From Tritrichomonas musculus (lineage: Eukaryota > Parabasalia > Tritrichomonadida > Tritrichomonadidae), in contig JAPFFF010000006.1 of NCBI GenBank assembly GCA_039105265.1, positions 4,464,001-4,528,000 on the forward strand: DNA of 64,000 nt, read 5' to 3'. The notes beneath the pieces were generated by a model. That model was not told the origin of the DNA and ran no database searches. It saw nothing but the letters and a program-made list of their open reading frames with translations. Positions 41,701-50,500 of the stretch are shown here, piece after piece. How positions within the stretch are numbered: the first letter of the stretch is position 1; every line of letters begins with the position of its first letter. The position numbers were made by a program, and so were the translations under genes.

Positions 41701-44447
41701 GCACCTCGATGTCAAAGATGAAGACAGAGAGCGGGAAGAAGAACACTGTTCAGATCCCAATTGATACCCTCAACACGAGCCTCACCTATTCTTTGGCCTA
41801 CTCAATTGAGAAGTGGTCAAATATAGGTCAAAATGTGGCAGAAAGGAAAATGAAGGACCTCGTCTTCAGAAAACAGAGAGAAATTGAGAGCATATTCAAA
41901 TCTCACTTCACATCACAACGGTTTGATTTAATTTCGAGTTCGCCGCAATATTTTGAAATGCCAAGTGAAGTGGTCATTTCAAAATCTGAAAACAAAGTCA
42001 ATTCAATCCAAGTTACATTCAAACCGTCAAAGGCAGGCGAATATCCGTGCAAGGCCCTCCTCCTTTCTGACTACGACGTCCGCTGCTATGCGCTGAAAGG
42101 GGTTGGACTTGCTGCCACCAAAGAGCTGAATCTTGAATTCAATACTCTGTTTGGCAAAGCGGTTAAGCAAGATATTCCACTCAATAATAATTCAAAGGAT
42201 AATTGGCAGTACAAAGTGACACTTATCGGCGATAAACAGTTCTCTGCACCAGGGAGAGTCTCCGCGAAGCCAAACTCGGTGTCAAATTTGCCTGTCACTT
42301 TTTCACCAACAAAAATTGGCCAATTTCAATGCGAAATTCAAATTTTGAATTTGAATAAAGAATCGACGGTTATATACAAATGTGTAGCAACCGTTGGAGA
42401 ACCGCCGACCGAAGACAAGCTCATCATAAACTGCAGAGCCCGCCAAACAATGGTCAAAGAAATTGACCTTAAACCGTTTATCAAAAACGGGACATGTGAA
42501 GTGACATCAACCATTCCGATCATTTCGCATCCAAGTGAGGTCACTTTTTCTAACGGCCAGATAGAAAAACCGTTTTCCTTCTCAATTTTTGCGCCAAGGA
42601 GCGGTTTGTCGGCCGGCACGATCACCTTCACCGACAGCCAGACGAAGAACTACGTCTGGTACGTTGTCGAGATCCATGTTGACTCTCCGAAGCCAGAAGA
42701 GACGCTTGAAGTGAAGACCGAAGCGCGGAAGTCGGTGACGGTGAGCATTCCGATCAAGAATCCGAAAAGCACGGCGGTTACTTTCACTTCACATTTCCAA
42801 GACGATGACTTTTTTGGTCCGAAAGAATTTTCTGTTGAGAAAGAATCGTCGACGATTTACAGCCTCGTTGTCTGCCCTCTGAAGGCGACCAAGAAGACCT
42901 CGGCGATCTACTTCTACTCGGACGATGGCGGCGAATTTTGGTACTGTATCAAAATTGAGACGACGGAACCGCCGGAGAACGTTTTGGCGCAAATGTCGGC
43001 TCCGATCGGGAAGTACGCGTCGGCCTTCATTCTGCTTGAGAATCCGACGACGAAAGTGACGAATTATCGCGTTGAGAACGACAACTCTAGCGCGTTTCAG
43101 GTCGTCGGCAGGAAGGTTGTCACGCTGAATCCGCGCGAGGAAAGAAGGGTCGAAGTGCGGTACATACCGACGGCGGTTGGATTGAAAGAAACCGCCAAAA
43201 TTTCATTCAAATCGCAAGAGACCGGCGATTGGCTCTACAGGCTGTCTGGTACCGGAAAACCGCCACAACCGCTTTCTCCAACAATTGTGACGGCGACCGT
43301 TAACAGCGTCAACTCCGCGCTGATCTTGTTCAACAATCCATTCCAGACCGCGGCGAAGTTCAGCGTCTCTCTCGGCTTCGATAACGAAGAGAACAACGAG
43401 GACGTTAATGTGTTTGAGTTCTTGAATAAAAGGAAGGTCTTCACACTGAACAATTACAACGAAGAAACTCAAATACCTTTCACGTTCCAACCGAAAAAAA
43501 TAGGCCAATTTAAGGCCAATATTATAGTCGCTTCTGTATGTCAACAAAATGACCAAAACGCGCCAGGAATCAGATGGATTTACCCAATAATTGGCAACTC
43601 GCATTGCAGCGACGCAAACGAGAAAAAAGTCCTCAAATGTAGAGCTCATGAAAATTGTGAGGAAGAATTCAAATTGACCTTGATTGGTGAAACTGAGTCT
43701 TTTCAATTTTCTGAGTATTCATTGATCGTTAATTTACCCGAAGGATACGAGTTCTTGCGGTCTGTGCTGGATATTAAGTTGATTTCAATTGAAAAAAATG
43801 AAAATTCGTCTGATTTGATCATCAAGGTCAAATTTTCACCTAAAAGACCGTTAAAGAAAGTTGCATCTTTAATTGTAAGAAATCCTCTTGGCCAAGAGTG
43901 GCAATTCTCAGTTGACTTGATTGTGGAGCTGGGAAAGATCCAGGATAGCCTTACTATCGAGTCATTGCTGAACAAGACTGGATCATTGAAAATTCATATT
44001 AAAGATACTTTTAGTTCACAAACTCCTTTCCACGCTTACTTCGTTCAGGGATCAGCTTCCGAGTTCACAGTTGTCCCTGAACATGGAATTATCCAGCCAA
44101 CTTTACAGAGTTCAACAGAACTTCCTTTAGAAGTCATTTTTGCGCCAAAAATGTATGGAAAGGTGCTGAAAGGAATGCTCGCTATTGACACAATTGAATC
44201 ACAATATTTGTTTGATATATGCGGAAAGACACCAGAATACGTTCCTCCTGCTATCTTATCAAATAAGATAAAAAATGCTTCAAACTCATCAAGAGTTCCA
44301 CACTTAAATGAACAATATAAAAAAGCAAGATCTTCATTTGATATTGGTCAACAGAAAAAGAAAAACTTTATTCGCGATAATATTAATAAGGCAAGAATTG
44401 TTAAGCCTCGCGTTAAATCAGTTATCAATAACCCTCTTAAATTCTAA
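35754..44447 (+). CDS. CFAP47: Cilia- and flagella-associated protein 47, ASH/MSP repeats with CH domain
   Basis: A 2,897-aa protein. Most of it consists of ASH/MSP-type immunoglobulin-like domains, recognised by recurring LxFG.(V/I)...S....V.I.N.(G/S)..P and F.P...G.(F/Y) wording, before and after a central helical part. Residues 476-526 are charged coiled coil (KKELFDSYITDSAEARAKKK). Residues 1600-1710 resemble a calponin-homology domain (TLLKWCGIHY, then LINSMKSLKLSF, CLIAIILSYLFDTLPHYIP), followed by STLEFQTVLHKPITKMVTIT, the arrangement and wording of CFAP47, where TLPQYLP is followed by an ASH domain. CFAP47 is a central-apparatus protein of motile cilia. Length is near the animal protein (about 3,190 aa). 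GC content climbs sharply at about 42,400-43,450. Confidence 0.85.
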   Translation: MEKKKNSTIKVSSDSISFHDLRNGESDSTDFWVQNIGKTPIQLRFNLSPSSPFQLIHDGQKNIAPGLDTRATIKYTSNSAEVVKDTLIISCKDETINIPIIATPPCPRIVPEKTNINLGNIGNNTDFKFIFVLSNLGLKEGDFDISCSDESVSFVPKNGTISAEKSLEIAADFHPKKVGDHQFTINVTTDGANEPTPPIIVSAKSLPNSISLQINGSDISEFEFGTIYFGQKRVISATVVNNGPYKRSFVILPPKDILIEEPPIKLSGRNQVTTKEDIIFSACPPEGLLNPYEKKEIKLVFDPPDGAMKEEDLELSYNQFSSVEVVETGQRINFSLSGKSVNHLVSISNIDFDFDKSPIKNKTTKTLKINNLSHYLPITYEFQSIAQYRFEPSKGQISMNSSKEVKITFYPRNYGTFDSQVKISFNDGLFHKYINLKATCCSENENKPFKRTPLWETEKDILYNVEHPDTRYSYDLKQIKENQKKKELFDSYITDSAEARAKKKKEQEYLDHARLEAVHFLTSSLGANNFSESDIQEYIKSHKIQLNSKSEDNDLGIKPMEGLTPPDPPINKKASPLYIQNPTAFGLSKVNNGQNNGQDELNQGRQMKNDDNKFIKKKFKSKATTPAEINECNRTLTPAQQLMVVASHQTINIGQISVFATVVKSFTIENNLQQHILVSLNYEYEELSKSSPISQVIPPKQTAGFDLKFTSHKPQNFMKTIQYQINGRHTYSFTFIAQVIPIDLQINQAFVEFRFSPDSIVPIIKEFVTLTNKSNSRAEYNFTGLAPPFSMNNQKGYVEANKNLSLEITYNPGLRTHDEQDIVMNTLGGSSRALRLIGDTGNCKCSLSKKTINFGLIPIGISKTQSIRLKNTGEDDAIFAISVNNPGELQVSPMNGRVAARDSIQLQVTYKSFQPHPFNIQVSISICGSQPLSFNVIGQSELPVVQLENTEFEFGRVYVGSSASIETVISNIGSIPAILTLDLLNHPEFRIEFPTEYAESGAITLISDSCFITKMESTTEYISSDTFNQKNAKIEKNEQERIEKVDFDDINKNGLAYQIQLEEHTSLNFSLIFQPTEACDISFELPISLMNIITTNSFHLQPIVSAEGVQAPISLSTNTVDFGVSPIYDTTNPNSRSVVRTVSLLNEGKRSISWHFGELEEDVKKIFIIEPKEGELNGSSTQSVSIAFKPKAEMPYNAHLPLYVKSESEKDDNLIGKVQLNGVCLNLPFKVSLNEVCLPVVPLNTLSQMQVYVINQGFIEGALKVQIACDESKFPIKVSFPEGNILSHSTEKLPLLVSFQSSRPLSFSTLVAILDDAGNAASFKVSCTTDNSCLTLFSYVKNNPIDMNNVELTCRFINVNDYLELKNVKWEPKTSSLMVKFVQRYLNALVLSNQITNFPDDLIANQGAKLVEAISNLTGTKKNLGDDKADTPEKRCESLRKILNSMISYGALLSSIKPEFLLSRSDFMHIMRQKVTRQLLGIDYFNAPEQSSFNQQVLGEFFSSKTFSNNLLKRLKVLENLYDNLSIESWMIVLMQLFRLFIMPRVETEKIDRIPGVTDSLRTIKNAVSKLPNGTDILNEINKPSKVISGSNIFSSQEMTLLKWCGIHYASVTADYDRKFNDFESFNDSAPFFALLKGHTRLSLPDLSKKTNDHLQKEQNAIELINSMKSLKLSFYPQMKEIVDGEQCLIAIILSYLFDTLPHYIPQSTLEFQTVLHKPITKMVTITNTSKSEINYKAIFEGNKNFVLTQDSITVSTGQTAEFPIFFTARTIKPITGRLSLVPSRPRFVASQAGNSNDNDAQSDTQKLVQPHLPQYSAPIVIDVVSAVSLTSPEQSLSLETQIYQPKKIKITVENKFNIPTNLTIFSHITKIEDENGRPIQDVPPLDKEMLSFINDPLSSSEKVPSSSDGFDEYVNKHQMIVLNTNSISFTNTKHTMTIEAEFVPISLGTYRCLLLFVDEKVGEFVYEIVAKSLIPQASEITSTSMSKMKTESGKKNTVQIPIDTLNTSLTYSLAYSIEKWSNIGQNVAERKMKDLVFRKQREIESIFKSHFTSQRFDLISSSPQYFEMPSEVVISKSENKVNSIQVTFKPSKAGEYPCKALLLSDYDVRCYALKGVGLAATKELNLEFNTLFGKAVKQDIPLNNNSKDNWQYKVTLIGDKQFSAPGRVSAKPNSVSNLPVTFSPTKIGQFQCEIQILNLNKESTVIYKCVATVGEPPTEDKLIINCRARQTMVKEIDLKPFIKNGTCEVTSTIPIISHPSEVTFSNGQIEKPFSFSIFAPRSGLSAGTITFTDSQTKNYVWYVVEIHVDSPKPEETLEVKTEARKSVTVSIPIKNPKSTAVTFTSHFQDDDFFGPKEFSVEKESSTIYSLVVCPLKATKKTSAIYFYSDDGGEFWYCIKIETTEPPENVLAQMSAPIGKYASAFILLENPTTKVTNYRVENDNSSAFQVVGRKVVTLNPREERRVEVRYIPTAVGLKETAKISFKSQETGDWLYRLSGTGKPPQPLSPTIVTATVNSVNSALILFNNPFQTAAKFSVSLGFDNEENNEDVNVFEFLNKRKVFTLNNYNEETQIPFTFQPKKIGQFKANIIVASVCQQNDQNAPGIRWIYPIIGNSHCSDANEKKVLKCRAHENCEEEFKLTLIGETESFQFSEYSLIVNLPEGYEFLRSVLDIKLISIEKNENSSDLIIKVKFSPKRPLKKVASLIVRNPLGQEWQFSVDLIVELGKIQDSLTIESLLNKTGSLKIHIKDTFSSQTPFHAYFVQGSASEFTVVPEHGIIQPTLQSSTELPLEVIFAPKMYGKVLKGMLAIDTIESQYLFDICGKTPEYVPPAILSNKIKNASNSSRVPHLNEQYKKARSSFDIGQQKKKNFIRDNINKARIVKPRVKSVINNPLKF

Positions 44448-45093
44448 ATATATTTACTGTAATAACTGTTTGAAATAATAAAAAAATATAATCAACATAG
44501 AAAATTTGTTTTTCGTTTATTAATGTTCATTTCTAATCACAAATAATATTTCACTTCTATTCTCTTTTCATTTATTTGGTATATTTATATGCCTGTATTA
44601 AGTAACACTATTTATTGAACTTGATCATTCTGATCAAAAAAATTATAAAATAGAATTACACGTAAGTTATTCTTTATATTTAATAATTAGTCATTTTAAA
44701 ATAAATTTTATCCGAATATATGAAATATTCACGACTTTTTCCAAATATGCATACATTACTTTCATTTATTTTGAGGTACTCTGTTGTTAAGCGTTTTATT
44801 AATAGAGCATACGATGAGAAACAATAATTGTTGTATTTTTTAATATTCGCTTCATTATATGATGGATAATATTAAGAAGCTGTTGCTGTTTCTCCAAGTA
44901 TTGCATGACAATAGTATCTTTTAGCCCTTCCATTTTTATCAACTTTAAAGTTAGCTTTTTTTAATAATGTATAGGAAAAGTAAGAAAATACATTAAAATT
45001 ATCTTTCAATTTATATATAAAAATTTGAATTTGATTTTTGAAAGTCTCACAATTTTATTTATAGAATTTTTTTTACATCAAAGTGCTATAATA
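44448..45093. other. AT-rich intergenic DNA
   Basis: No gene that I can defend. The minus strand at about 44,880-45,035 reads protein-like residues ending KNGRAKRYYCHAILGETA before a stop, without an ATG, possibly a relic. Confidence 0.4.
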
Positions 45094-45753
45094 ATGACTC
45101 TTTTATATTATGTTGGCGTGATCAAAGGAAATATAATTATTGCTTCATATGGAGATTCAACATCAGCTTCTGAAAAGGATATCATTAAACTTTTACCGTC
45201 ATCTCAGACACAAGAACAAAAAATTACTTCAGGAAAGCTTTACAGTTACATTTCAACACCAGTTTTGACATTTTTCTCTGTTAGTCCAAGCTCAGTTGAT
45301 AAGCAACGCGTCTTAATTTTTCTTGACACTTTATCTCGTCGATGGGTTGGATCATTTGGCCCAGTATCAGCCAATGCTACATTGCATTCACTTGATACTC
45401 TACTTTCAGATAATTTTGCAAGCTTATTCAATGACTTTAACAAACCACAAAGCAAAACCGATGAAATTCATCGACAACTAAACGAGACAGAACAAATCTT
45501 AGCAGAATCAGTTTCAAAAGCCATCGATAGAGGTGAAGAACTTGATTCAATTTCGACTAAATCAGAACAACTCTTAAGCACAAGCGAAGAATTTAGAACT
45601 GCAGCTACAAATTTAAAATGGAAAATGAAGTGCTCATACATCAAATCATGGGTATTTTGGATTATAATTTGCATTTTGATTTTTTATGTCATAGTTTCAT
45701 GGTTTTGTGGCGGATTCTTTCTCAAGAAATGCATCAAAAACGAAAAGAAATAG
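45094..45753 (+). CDS. Longin-type R-SNARE (VAMP7-like)
   Basis: A 219-aa protein from the ATG at 45094 (MTLLYYVGVIKG); the open frame extends upstream but without another ATG. Residues 1-115 fit a longin domain. The SNARE motif spans about 128-182 (DEIHRQLNETEQILAESVSK, then AIDRGEELDSI) with the zero-layer Arg in DRGE. A single C-terminal membrane anchor follows (WVFWIIICILIFYVIVSWF) and a short basic tail. Longin R-SNAREs drive fusion in endosomal, vacuolar or secretory traffic. Length equals VAMP7 (about 220 aa). The tail after the anchor, about 17 residues, is longer than usual. Confidence 0.82.
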   Translation: MTLLYYVGVIKGNIIIASYGDSTSASEKDIIKLLPSSQTQEQKITSGKLYSYISTPVLTFFSVSPSSVDKQRVLIFLDTLSRRWVGSFGPVSANATLHSLDTLLSDNFASLFNDFNKPQSKTDEIHRQLNETEQILAESVSKAIDRGEELDSISTKSEQLLSTSEEFRTAATNLKWKMKCSYIKSWVFWIIICILIFYVIVSWFCGGFFLKKCIKNEKK

Positions 45754-46074
45754 AAATATTAAGAAATAGAAATATTTTGTATAAATAACATTTCGTGTAA
45801 CATTTTTCGATTTTATTTTTTCCTTTAACTACCAAGATTTTGCTTAATTAGATGAATTATTTTAATTAAATACAAACCTTTTAATTATACTTGATATTAA
45901 CGATAATATATTGTTTAATTAATAATACACTTTTCAATTGACTTTTTATTAATATGAAAATTAATATAATATCATAAAAGAAAAGAATGCATATTTAAAT
46001 TGGTTCATTTATTGGATAAAATGATGTTGAACCTTCATTGAAATTTACAGCCAAATGAAAGTACGTACGTTAAC

Positions 46075-46080
46075 TCATTT
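46075..46080 (+). promoter_or_regulatory. Initiator-like TCATTT before the Cdc20-like gene
   Basis: TCATTT puts the presumed +1 A at 46077, ten bases before the ATG at 46087, matching the trichomonad initiator pattern and spacing. If right, the ATG at 46055 is not transcribed, which supports the 46087 start. Confidence 0.45.
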
Positions 46081-46086
46081 TTATTA

Positions 46087-47343
46087 ATGAAAAATTTTAG
46101 GTCGCCCGTCAACTCTCCTTTTTCTAAAATGAAAGAATGTAGCTCAATGCAAGCAATTAATATATCAAGTTATCCAATCGGGAATGGACACAAATCGCCA
46201 TGCACAAGAGATAGATTTGTTGGAACATATAAATCGCCAAAACGCTGTGCTTCTGTAAACGAAAATATGATGCAAGAACTTGATGGATGTGGCATGCTGA
46301 TGGGCGGAAGTACAACGGGAACACCTAAAAAAGTATATAAACGTCCACAGGCAACACCAAAATTACTTGATGCTCCTGATATCGCAACAGACTTTCCTGA
46401 AAAGTTAATTGATATAAATCAAAATAATAATAGCTTAGCTGTAGCACTTGGATCAAGTATATATATTTATAAAGATAATGTTGGAAACGTTTTAATGGAA
46501 GGAAATACTCAAATAAACGGAGTTTGTTGGGTTGGTGACGACCTGGCAATTTCAGGTGGTGGGCATATTGAACTTTGGGATGTTAATAAGAAAACAGTTT
46601 TTCAGAGTTTTCGTGATCATCAAGACCGAGCAGTTGCAATGAGCACGTTTGGTAACCGCTTTGCTACTGGAGGAGCAGATGGATTGATTTATTTATATGA
46701 TTTACGAGTTCAAAATTGTCAAAGAATGAATGCGCATCCAAATTATGAAGTTTGCGCTTTAAGTTGGTCACTTGATGGAAACACCCTAGCATCTAGTGGA
46801 ACAGATAATTATGTTAACATAATTGGACGGAAAAATTTGAGATACCGCCACAATGCACCAGTCCAATCATTAGCTTGGATGAATTCTGGAATATTAATTA
46901 CAGGAGAAAGAGGAGATGATGGAGCAATTCACTCTTTCCACACTCGAAGTGACGATCCAGAAAAAGTTGCATATTCAGGCTCACCAGTAACAGGAATTGC
47001 AATGACAGAGCAATGGGGCTTAATTGTTTCGCATTTTGATAGTAAAGGAACATGGGATATTTGGAGTCCTGATCTTTCTAAAAAGGTCACCGACTTCCAA
47101 GGACATAGAAGCGGAATATTAAACATGTCTGCAAATGCTGATGGAAGTTTTGTCGCTACCATATCAGCAGATGAATCACTTTGCATATGGGATCTTAAAC
47201 CCTCTGTTTTAACACCAATTCAATCACCTAGATTCGTCCCTAATCATTATTCACCAGGATATCGAAATACACCTGTATCTAGATTATCACCATATCAATC
47301 AAACTGTCTGAATAATAATTCAGGATATTTAGATGTAAGATAA
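46087..47343 (+). CDS. Cdc20/Cdh1 (Fizzy)-family APC/C activator
   Basis: A 418-aa WD40 protein. The entry to the propeller, TPKLLDAPDIATDFPEKLID then SLAVALGSSIYIY, is the Fizzy-family signature (KVLDAP...DFY.NL.DW...N.LAVALG..VYLW). Later blades read HIELWDVNKK, GGADGLIYLYDLR, SSGTDNYVNII and ISADESLCIWDL. An N-terminal DRFV at residues 42-45 may be a diverged C-box (DR(F/Y)IP). It ends DVR rather than the usual Ile-Arg tail, so the IR motif is only partly kept. The protein would deliver mitotic substrates to the anaphase-promoting complex. Cdc20 versus Cdh1 cannot be decided by eye. Confidence 0.8.
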   Translation: MKNFRSPVNSPFSKMKECSSMQAINISSYPIGNGHKSPCTRDRFVGTYKSPKRCASVNENMMQELDGCGMLMGGSTTGTPKKVYKRPQATPKLLDAPDIATDFPEKLIDINQNNNSLAVALGSSIYIYKDNVGNVLMEGNTQINGVCWVGDDLAISGGGHIELWDVNKKTVFQSFRDHQDRAVAMSTFGNRFATGGADGLIYLYDLRVQNCQRMNAHPNYEVCALSWSLDGNTLASSGTDNYVNIIGRKNLRYRHNAPVQSLAWMNSGILITGERGDDGAIHSFHTRSDDPEKVAYSGSPVTGIAMTEQWGLIVSHFDSKGTWDIWSPDLSKKVTDFQGHRSGILNMSANADGSFVATISADESLCIWDLKPSVLTPIQSPRFVPNHYSPGYRNTPVSRLSPYQSNCLNNNSGYLDVR

Positions 47344-47544
47344 AAAACTTGCTTTATTTTTTTTTTTTTTTACATTAATGAAACATTTTTTCTCATTCTA
47401 TCATGCTCATTGGCCCTTTTGCTTTTTTTATTCTCTAAAATTTATCAAAAAAGTGTAAGATTTATTTTTAGCGTTGCAAAAAATTGAAAGAGAATGGAAT
47501 TCAGAATTCAAAATTGAAAACTTTTAGAATTTTGTTTGAATGAT

Positions 47545-50500
47545 ATGAAATCCTCTCTCCATCCAATAGCAGCAATTTTTAATTTATGTCATACAGAAAA
47601 AAATACAATTGCATCGAAAGCATCGTTAAGCCAAATTAAAGGTCATTATCAGTTTGATCGCGATGAAATCAATATGTTATCGGTACAATTGTTCAATGGG
47701 CTGCAAATTTCCAAAATTATACCTGAAAAAAGATTTACGGTTAAATTTAATTCGGAAAATCTTAGGAAAATTCTCAATCAAGGACGATCTTCACACTATG
47801 TACTATTATTATTATTCTCGTCAATTTCGTGGTTGATTGAAGCAGAAAGATCAAATAATATCACTAATTTTGGACTTGTCTTAGATATTCTGGATTCAGT
47901 TTCTCCACAAATTCCCACAATTTATCAAGTTACTAACTACTTTTATATTTCAATCTTTAAATTAAATGCCGATACTAATTTTCAAGATGTTGAGCAACAA
48001 ACAAAAAGATTTTGCGAAAAATATAAAAAGAATGCTAACTTCATTGATAACACAATTTTGCTATGGCTTCAAATAGCATATTCATTTCCTGTTCAAACAG
48101 TATTTTCCCAAAATATTTTAATGTTTACAGCTCAATTTTACCAAGAAAATCAACATTTATTTACTGAAGATCAAATAAATTCTTTATGCTTTATATTAAA
48201 TCCAAAATTTTCAAAACTTGATCGAAATGCACTTTGCTTCTTGATAGAAATAGCGAACATTCTTCCATTAAATTCTATTTATGAAACAACAACATATTTA
48301 ATTGATTCAATTCAAACAGTTCTTGAAGGAACTGATGTAATTTATGAAATTTTTGATAAAACTAAGTATCAGCAAACTATATCTTTTGAAAAGCCACGCG
48401 AAACTTCATCTTCAATTCAATATCCTTCTAAAGAAGCTTATTATTCTGATGACTTTTTACTTCCTCAGTTTCCTTTTGATCTTAATTTTCGCATTTCACC
48501 AACCATCAAGAAAATGACTAATTATATAAGCAAGGTTTTGATTAGTAGTTCAGTACCTCCGAATAAGTTTTGCTCTAATTTAGTAGCACTTCTCCAAACT
48601 TCATTAAAATCACCACATTTCTTTGATTATGTTGCTTCAGTTTTGTCTATTTTAATTTTTGTCGAATCAATTGATGTTGATACGATTTTCAAAGTCTTAA
48701 TAGATTCTCCGCTTTTTGATCCGCAAATTACTATTTTCACCAAAAATAGTGAAAAAGAGTGTGTTCATAAATTAAGAATGCTTTCATACAGATATATTAT
48801 ATTTCCTAATCCATCTAATTGCAAACTTTTCTTCAAAATGATGAAATATCCATTACTAATCTCAGAATTCTTTTTTTATGCAGTTAGAATGCATATACAT
48901 TGCGAAATTCTTAAAAACCACTCTTTTATTCATTATATCTATGTAACAATCATTTATTACAGACAGCTTGATATAAACAACAAAAAAAAACTTGAAGGTG
49001 GAGACGCTAAAATAAAAGTTAATGATTCATTTAATATCGATATATTTAATGAAGATGGCGTAGATGACGAAGAATTATTGGAAATGAAGTTAAAAATTAA
49101 CGAAACTAAAGATAGCTTAAATAATCCAGAACCAAATAATGATTCGAATTCACACCAATTTGATCAAAAAGGAAATTCCTCTGACATAAATAAAGAAAGC
49201 GGTAATGTTGAAAATGACAATGAAAAAAGCATCAGCAATCAAGATAACAATGAAAGCAATAATGATGAAAATAGTAAAAAAGATAATATTATTGATGACA
49301 GCAACAAGGTAAATATAACTGATGAGAATAACCATCAAGAAGGAATTGATGATGAAAAGATAAATAATAATAATAATAATGAAGAAGCTATTAATGAAGA
49401 TAATAACAATAACGAAAATCTTGATAACGAAATAAGTAATGAGGAAAACACAAATAATGAAAACATCAATAAAGAAACTACCAATGATGAAACAAATAGC
49501 AAAGAAAACGAAATTGAAAATGTTGATGATGCAAATAAGGATGTAAATGATCAAACTGAGATTAATTCTACAAATGAAAATGAATCAAATTTACCACCAA
49601 ATACAGAAACAGTGAACATTGAAGAAGAGGAAGAAGACGTAGAAAACGAGAAAGTAGAACAATCACCAACCAGTTCATTAGAATCAACAAAGAAGGAGAT
49701 CATTAAAGTAATTCACAGAAAACCACTTCCATATGCCAAGAACAACTTTATAAAATGGTTTTTACAAGCTTACAAAGACAATTGTCCTGTACAGAGTCCC
49801 GAACAAAACGCAAAAGAAAATCTCGATGACATTGTTTATATTCATTGCGTTTTAGTCTACATTCTTGCCTTCATTATAAAAACTCTTCAAGCAGATGCAA
49901 GTGTATCATTAATTTGGAATGAATCAGCTATTCTTCCTGCCATTTTCTCACTTATTTTCGATGAATGTCTTCGGCCAATCATCTTGAAAATATTACGAAC
50001 AATATGGGAAGTTGATATCTCTGATACGACAATTAATTCACAAAGCCATATCTTGACCATTTTTCAACAGAATTATGACGAAGAATTTGCATTATTAGAT
50101 CTTCAGCTTCTTGAAGCGATCAACAAAGAATTAACCAATTTTCCTCATATTAATCGTCAATCGTTTAGTTTACTTTGTCCAGTCATTACATCCATTCTTG
50201 TTAATTGCGACATTTCCTCTGAATTTTTACATAATGCAATGAGATTCTTTTCATTTGTTCCTAATGAAGTTAAACGAGCAACGAGGACTGCAATCGTTGC
50301 AGCCATGCAAAAAACAGAAGGCAAAGAGCCAGATCGAAGATTTTTCACTGATTTTGTCCTTTTAATTACTGATGACACGAATATAAAAGAATCACCTGAT
50401 TACTTAATAAGAATGCCAACGATTGTATCAATATTTATTGAAGCCTTTCTTGAATCACCATTACTAAATGAAGTCTTACAGTTTGTTGATTCATTATGCC

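Noticed and set aside
44880-45035. Minus-strand residues ending AKRYYCHAILGETATAS before a stop
   Set aside because: It looks protein-like but has no ATG, overlaps the region before the SNARE start, and no family is recognised.
46055-46101. Intron-like stretch: ATGAAA, then GTACGTACGT, then TTTTAG before the Cdc20-like coding region
   Set aside because: GTACGT fits a trichomonad donor, but joining to the TTTTAG acceptor puts the downstream codons out of frame and hits a stop within a few residues. There is no ACTAAC-type acceptor, and an initiator-like TCATTT sits inside the supposed intron.
47536-47544. Start of the BEACH gene three codons earlier
   Set aside because: That codon is TTG. 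The ATG at 47545 is in frame and fits.
49150-49554. 134-codon minus-strand frame rich in Ile, Phe and Val opposite the BEACH gene
   Set aside because: It is the antisense of an Asn/Asp/Glu-rich tract and so looks hydrophobic by necessity.
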